A DNA stretch of 48,880 bases from Pseudomonas sp. R5(2019) (lineage in GTDB: Bacteria; Pseudomonadota; Gammaproteobacteria; Pseudomonadales; Pseudomonadaceae): positions 1-48,880 of the forward strand of contig NZ_JAAAMT010000045.1 of assembly GCF_009905435.1 (NCBI RefSeq), in the 5' to 3' direction. Made by a program: the position numbers and the translations under genes. The notes under the pieces were generated by a model, which saw only the letters and a program-made list of their open reading frames with translations, did not search any database and was not told the origin of the DNA. Of this stretch, positions 45,149-48,880 are shown piece by piece; position 1 is the stretch's first letter; each line of letters opens with the position of its first letter.

Positions 45149-45167
45149 CGGATAGGGCCCTCAAGCC

Positions 45168-45911
45168 TTACACGTCGATGACCCAACTTGCATCAAACCC
45201 GCTGTCCTCTCCGGGATAAGCCCCAGGATTAGCCACCACCCGGCACCTGCCGATCCGGTAGTCCATGCGCTCATGCACATGCCCATGAATCCATAAATCC
45301 GCCTGCGCCACCAGCGCTTCCAGGTTCGATGCAAAGGCCGGCGACAGGGCATCGCCCTCAAACTGCTCAGGTATCGACCGGGTACTGGGTGCGTGGTGGG
45401 TGATGACCACCGTTGGCCCTGTAAAGGGGGCGGTCAGTTGCCGTGCGAGCCATTCTTTGGAAGCTTTGAACAACTGCTGGCTGAGCGCTGGGCTATAGGG
45501 CTCATCGCCATAAGTCACACAGTGAAAATCCGGCATAAGGCGCAAGGCCTTGGAGAGTGCCGGCTCGATGCCTTCCTCGCCATAAAGGCCGAAGTCAGTC
45601 CACAAGGTGGCGCCCAGAAAACGTACCTCGCCAAGCACCAGCGCATCGTTTTCCAAAAAGTGAATCCCCAGCGCTTGCGCAGTCTCGCGCATCGCCTGGG
45701 TCAACTCCGGCAGATCGCCGTCGTAGAACTCATGGTTGCCCGCCACATAAATGATGGGTGTGTCGGCAAACTCGTCGCGGGCCCAGTGCAGGCCTTCAAG
45801 TTGGGTATGGATATCACCCGCCAACACCACCACGTCGGTGTCGACCTTGGGCAGCGGCCGCCGACCGTTGTAATGCTCGTGGTGGAGGTCGGAAAGAATA
45901 CGCAGGCGCAT
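45168..45911 (-). CDS. Metallophosphoesterase (calcineurin-like)
   Basis: A 247-residue metal-dependent phosphoesterase. All five motifs are present: RILSDLHHEH (5-14), LAGDIHTQ, VAGNHEFYDGD, VITHHAPS, and IHGHVHERMDY, giving a complete two-metal site. No signal peptide, so cytosolic; substrate unknown. It lies between the two copies of the polB-start repeat and points the same way as polB, 89 bases upstream of the polB GTG. The two may be cotranscribed, or the gene may have been placed there by the rearrangement that made the repeat. The ATG is at 45911; its ribosome-binding site is weak. Confidence 0.9.
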   Translation of the reverse strand: MRLRILSDLHHEHYNGRRPLPKVDTDVVVLAGDIHTQLEGLHWARDEFADTPIIYVAGNHEFYDGDLPELTQAMRETAQALGIHFLENDALVLGEVRFLGATLWTDFGLYGEEGIEPALSKALRLMPDFHCVTYGDEPYSPALSQQLFKASKEWLARQLTAPFTGPTVVITHHAPSTRSIPEQFEGDALSPAFASNLEALVAQADLWIHGHVHERMDYRIGRCRVVANPGAYPGEDSGFDASWVIDV

Positions 45912-46031
45912 GTCTGGGCTCGAACCTGAAAGAGAAGGTGTTTGCAGCGTAGCAAGATTCTATTGCGATTTAGAACAGCGCAGTTGCCGTTATGCTGTTC
46001 GCAATCTGTTGAAAAAGGCTCCGTCATATGA

Positions 46032-46157
46032 ACCCTCGGGAGTGTTGTGCCAGTGGCGGGTCAGGACGAAGCCCTTTTGTACATCCACCGTGGTCACCTC
46101 GAAGCGGGAAGATGTCGAGATTGTACGGGGCCATGAGATTTTTCGCGGGCAAGCCCG
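46032..46157 (-). pseudogene. Direct repeat, copy 2: truncated polB start
   Basis: A duplicate of the polB 5' segment in the same orientation. GTG at 46086-46088 corresponds exactly to the polB start (offset 1,010 bases). Nineteen polB-like codons follow (VDVQKGFVLTRHWHNTPEG, with Gln-to-Lys and Asp-to-Asn changes). The frame then leaves polB, reads SYDGAFFNRLRTA and stops near 45990. It also keeps the polB ribosome-binding and upstream region, so a roughly 32-residue peptide could be made. Confidence 0.8.
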
Positions 46158-46220
46158 TTTCCAATTAAAAGCCCACTCTCAAGATAAGTAAGGGCTTCTG
46201 TGGGAACGGGCTTGCCCGCG
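46142..46220. repeat. REP doublet
   Basis: CGCGGGCAAGCCCGTTT (about 46144-46160) and AACGGGCTTGCCCGCG (about 46204-46219) are inverse copies separated by an AT-rich 43-base loop. The right copy is followed by AAGCTTTTGAGG, the same border as near the two RHS cassettes. It lies at the end of the DUF3077 gene. Confidence 0.8.
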
Positions 46221-46251
46221 AAGCTTTTGAGGCCAGCCTGGCCGCTGGTTT

Positions 46252-46854
46252 CTACACTGAATCCGACCCATCCAAAAGTGCTTCGACCAAGGCCTGAGCG
46301 ACTTCAATGGCATGCAGTGCAGCCCAGTGCATGCCTTTTTCAGACTTGGGCGTCTGTCGGCATAGTTCGTTGGCGGTCGCATGGGCGGATTGCAGATACA
46401 ACGAAACATGTACCAAGACATCTTCCGCCGGTACATGGCTTCGGACGCTAAAGAGATGCTTGTCACCACTGCCAAGTAAACAGAAAGGGGCGCTGGCCGT
46501 TTTGCGCACAGTGCCGGGTACGAACACATCGCCTTCTGGTGTTGGCTTGACCACGGCATCGTCTATGCCATCGCGCAGCGCTTCAACGAGCACTTTCGCC
46601 GCATCCAGTGCCCACAAGGTCGCCCAATGCAGGCCGTTATCACCGCAGGTGATGTTCACATAGATGTGATGAGATGCTTGATAGGCGGATTGCAAATGTT
46701 GAGCGACATGTCGTAATGCATCTTCGGCGGGTATCCCGGCTGACACATTGAAGAGAGCTTCATGAGCATCGTTACAGGAACAAAAGGGGGTTAGGGCGGT
46801 TTGAATGATGGTGCTGGGGCGAAGCGGTGGCGGGTCTGGAACAATCTTCATCAT
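46252..46854 (-). CDS. Tandem DUF3077 protein
   Basis: A 200-residue protein built from two copies of a domain resembling DUF3077, which is common in Pseudomonas as single-copy small proteins. Copy one (about 30-95) reads LFNVSAGIPAEDALRHVAQH...GLHWATLWALDAAKVLVEAL. Copy two (about 125-195) reads LFSVRSHVPAEDVLVHVSLY...GMHWAALHAIEVAQALVEAL. No signal peptide or membrane segment; function unknown. The start ATG-ATG at 46854/46851 has GGGAG seven bases upstream. Confidence 0.8.
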   Translation of the reverse strand: MMKIVPDPPPLRPSTIIQTALTPFCSCNDAHEALFNVSAGIPAEDALRHVAQHLQSAYQASHHIYVNITCGDNGLHWATLWALDAAKVLVEALRDGIDDAVVKPTPEGDVFVPGTVRKTASAPFCLLGSGDKHLFSVRSHVPAEDVLVHVSLYLQSAHATANELCRQTPKSEKGMHWAALHAIEVAQALVEALLDGSDSV

Positions 46855-46861
46855 GATGAAA

Positions 46862-47339
46862 CTCCCGAAGTGATGAAGCGGCCACCTATCGCTACCAAAC
46901 GAAAAGGGTGGCGGCTATACGCAGGTTGGTAGACCGGGACTCCAGGAACCCAGCGCACCCGAGGGCGCCCTGCGTACAGCTGCCATGACGCTCATCAAAG
47001 GGCACAAAATGACTGCCTGCCGATGGGAAATGACCGCTTGCGCGCCTGGAAAATCTTCGGGCTACCAAACCCGATCACTGAACATTCAGCGACCGAAAAA
47101 GCGTAAGGGCATGACTTCCAGGGGACAAGTTCGCGGGTGCCGACAGGGTGTGTAGGGTATTTCCTGGATCTTGGTTGTTGCTAGAGATTGATGTCAGTAA
47201 CTGGGTGGAAAAGGTGCTGATGTTTGTAGGAATATCGCTTGTCCAGTAGAGCAGAGGCTATTGGGACGCTGGGCCGTCGCGATGGCGTCAGAGCAGGCCC
47301 CCGAAATCTGCCCGAGGTAGACGCAGTTTTTGACAGTAG
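46862..47339. other. Intergenic region, no gene seen
   Basis: About 480 bases upstream of the DUF3077 gene. No open frame, REP doublet, tRNA or clear terminator was found. It must contain the DUF3077 promoter on the minus strand. Confidence 0.5.
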
Positions 47340-47419
47340 ATGCTGGAACCGCGTCGGTACCATCGCGGGAATCCTTACGCTAGTCAGTTAAGGTCCGGAA
47401 CCTGTAGGAGGGGCCCCAA

Positions 47420-47708
47420 AATCATCAACCGCGCAGCCCAGGCACTGAAACAGGCCGCTTCAAATGCGCGCAATGAAAAAGGCTTCGTCGGCGCCAGCCA
47501 TCGGGCACGGTTGTCACGGATGGATACCAGTTGCGCGATCAAAGCCACCGCCCATCAACTGGCCCGCCTGATCTACGCGATGCTGACCAAAGGCCAGGCT
47601 TATGTTGAACAGGGCATGGAAGCTTTTGAAGCCAGAAGCCAAGAGCGTCAACTCCGCGCCTTGCTGCGCAAGGCACGGAAGCTGGGCATGGAACTTAGAA
47701 GCTTTTGA
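47420..47708 (+). pseudogene. C-terminal remnant of an IS110-type transposase
   Basis: The frame encodes the end of an IS110-family transposase: NRAAQALKQAASNARNEKG, SCAIKATAHQLARLIYAMLTKG, AYVEQGMEAFE, QERQLRALLRKARKLGMEL. The catalytic N-terminal DEDD part and the serine-bearing middle are missing. The preceding bases are a truncated REP (CTGTAGGAG at 47401-47409) after a TIR-like AGTCAGTTAAGG. The 3' end merges with AGAAGCTTTTGAGC, the border of the RHS cassette. IS110 elements of pseudomonads are known to insert into REP sequences, which fits this position. Confidence 0.7.
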
Positions 47709-47731
47709 GCGCTATTTACAAGAATTTGAGG

Positions 47732-47759
47732 GCCTACCTAGCAGTTCTGCTAGGTAGGC
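47732..47759 (+). promoter_or_regulatory. Conserved 13-bp hairpin in the leader of RHS gene 2
   Basis: Identical to the hairpin at 41774-41801 over all 28 bases, and followed by the same 61-base stretch to the start codon (two substitutions). Upstream, GAAGCTTTTGAGCGC is also shared, but here about 21 extra bases (TATTTACAAGAATTTGAGG...) lie between it and the stem. Confidence 0.7.
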
Positions 47760-47820
47760 AAGCGGGTTGTTCTGGAGGATTCTTGAGCCGTTCCGTCAAC
47801 GTGGATCGGGAGTCATCTCA

Positions 47821-48627
47821 ATGGATTCAAGACAGGGTAAAAGCAGTGCGGTGATGTTGCTGGCGACTGATCAGGAGCGGTCGGTGTTGCGTAGGAGGGG
47901 AGGCTATACTCCTTATGGTTTTCAATCATCGTCGGGTGGTTTGGCATTTACGGGTGAGTGGCTTGAAATCCATACGGGTAGTTATTTGTTGGGGAATGGG
48001 TATCGGGCGTTTAATCCGGTGTTGATGAGGTTTGGAGGTCCCGATAGTTGGAGCCCGTTTGGGAAGGGGGGGATTAATTGCTATGCATATTGCGGTGGTG
48101 ATCCTGTCAATAGGGTGGATCCTTCGGGACATAAAAATATCTTTCGCCGACTCTTCATGAGGTTGACCTCTAACAGGAAGGGGACGAAAAAATGGGGGGG
48201 CGAAGCGCGGTCGGAAAAAACAATGGAAGATCGAGTGCGCAAAACGATACATACGGTCGAGGTGAAGGATGGCGATAATCGAACGCTTGAAACGAGGGCA
48301 CAGGATAAATTTATTGTGGATGGGAATAATCCAGATGTTAAATTTTGGCGGGATAAAATCGCAGATCTGTATCCTAGGCGCGAATACTTAGAAGGAGATC
48401 CTAAGTATTCAAGGCTGCAAGCTAAGTATCTTGACTCGTATACCAGTCACCTCGAACAAGCAAAAAAAAGAGCAATGATTCTAAATCCTGATCGGCCTGA
48501 TAATTTTCCCGGGTGGGATAAACGTCCGGTTGCACAGACTTATACATATCAGTATATGGTCAGAGGATGGGGTGATGAGTGGAGAGTCGCTCGTTATCAT
48601 ACGGAATCAACCTACCATCCACGCTAG
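47821..48627 (+). CDS. Orphan RHS-repeat core protein with variable tip (copy 2)
   Basis: A 268-residue protein. Residues 1-104 match copy 1: MDSRQGKSSAVMLLATDQERSVL (shown in part), NGYRAFNPVLMRF, GPDSWSPFGKGG, CYAYCGGDPVNRVDPSGH. From residue 105 the sequence is unrelated to copy 1, AT-richer and highly charged (FWRDKIADLYPRREYLEGDP, WDKRPVAQTYTYQY). I recognise no toxin family. Start ATG 47821 has GGGAG nine bases upstream in the shared leader. A REP array starts 37 bases after the stop, leaving no room for an adjacent immunity gene. Confidence 0.75.
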   Translation: MDSRQGKSSAVMLLATDQERSVLRRRGGYTPYGFQSSSGGLAFTGEWLEIHTGSYLLGNGYRAFNPVLMRFGGPDSWSPFGKGGINCYAYCGGDPVNRVDPSGHKNIFRRLFMRLTSNRKGTKKWGGEARSEKTMEDRVRKTIHTVEVKDGDNRTLETRAQDKFIVDGNNPDVKFWRDKIADLYPRREYLEGDPKYSRLQAKYLDSYTSHLEQAKKRAMILNPDRPDNFPGWDKRPVAQTYTYQYMVRGWGDEWRVARYHTESTYHPR

Positions 48628-48663
48628 TGTCCTGTCTCCGAAATAAGTTTCTAGTCTGACTTT

Positions 48664-48880
48664 CCCCAATGCCAGTCAGTTAAGGCGCAGTACATGTGGG
48701 AGCGGATTTATCCGCGAATGAACGATGACGAGCAATGCCTGAAAAACGCGGTGTCCTCATTCGCGGGCAAGCCCCAATTCCAGTCAGTTAAGGCGAGATC
48801 CATGTGGGAGCGGATTTATCCGCGAATGAAGACGACGCGCAATGCATGAAAAACCGCGGTGCCTTCATTCGCGGATAAAT
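48664..48880. repeat. Chimeric REP/TIR array at the window end
   Basis: CCCCAATGCCAGTCAGTTAAGGCGCA (48664-48689) repeats the first 26 bases of the window, followed by the same REP arm. Its inverse arm changes to GCGGGCAAGCCCC and runs into a second TIR-like start (CCCCAATTCCAGTCAGTTAAGGCG, about 48771). A further REP doublet continues past the end of the window. Confidence 0.8.

Noticed and set aside
45079..45167. LexA (SOS) box upstream of polB
   Set aside because: CTGTACAATC... has only one half-site; no CTG-N10-CAG match was found, though polB is SOS-controlled in other species.

Overview
The window reads as a chromosomal segment of a Pseudomonas species of the fluorescens/putida type. 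Three things point there: dense high-GC coding sequence; many copies of REP palindromes of the kind tGTAGGAGC...GCGATG in nearly every larger intergenic gap; and genus-typical gene sets (DUF1652, muxABC-opmB, glgE-treS/mak-glgB, the short/branched-chain acyl-CoA operon known from P. putida, DUF3077, orphan RHS-core genes). No tRNA, rRNA, CRISPR array or prophage is visible.

Layout. 1-1490: a REP element with terminal inverted repeats, a DUF1652 gene, thiol peroxidase tpx and its terminator. 1612-10623: a four-gene, translationally coupled RND efflux operon (muxA-muxB-muxC-opmB) with two different RND pumps. 10761-13292: an internally deleted MHYT/EAL gene, an Acr3/SBF-type transporter, and two adjacent AidA/PixA inclusion-body-type genes on the minus strand. 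13752-16584: a minus-strand chaperone pair (HscC-type Hsp70 and a membrane J-like protein). 16747-22015: an AraC-type regulator and a 1,396-residue LRR protein with a NEL-type E3 ubiquitin ligase domain. 22056-22347: a 125-bp tandem REP array. 22509-28080: a five-gene operon for activating and beta-oxidising short or branched acyl-CoAs. 28606-36200: the maltose-1-phosphate / alpha-glucan operon glgE, treS-maltokinase fusion, glgB. 36374-41688: an autotransporter beta-domain protein lacking a passenger, a YbhP-like phosphatase, an EamA exporter divergent from an XRE-cupin regulator, and an FAD/NAD(P)-binding protein.

The right end (41689-48880) is the accessory, scrambled part. Two orphan RHS-core genes with unrelated C-terminal tips share a nearly identical leader that contains a 13-bp perfect stem. 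Between them lie polB (DNA polymerase II), a metallophosphoesterase gene flanked by a 127-bp duplication of the polB start and upstream region, a tandem DUF3077 protein, and an IS110-type transposase remnant abutting a REP end. The window closes in a chimeric REP array that repeats the element at position 1.

How the genes work together. GlgE extends alpha-glucan from maltose-1-phosphate, TreS/maltokinase makes maltose-1-phosphate from trehalose, and GlgB branches the product; an AlgU-like promoter candidate precedes them. The acyl-CoA operon encodes every step from free acid to acetyl- plus propionyl/acetyl-CoA. The best candidates for little-described biology are the RHS leader-plus-tip cassettes, the NEL/LRR protein, the polB-start duplication and the TIR-bounded REP units.
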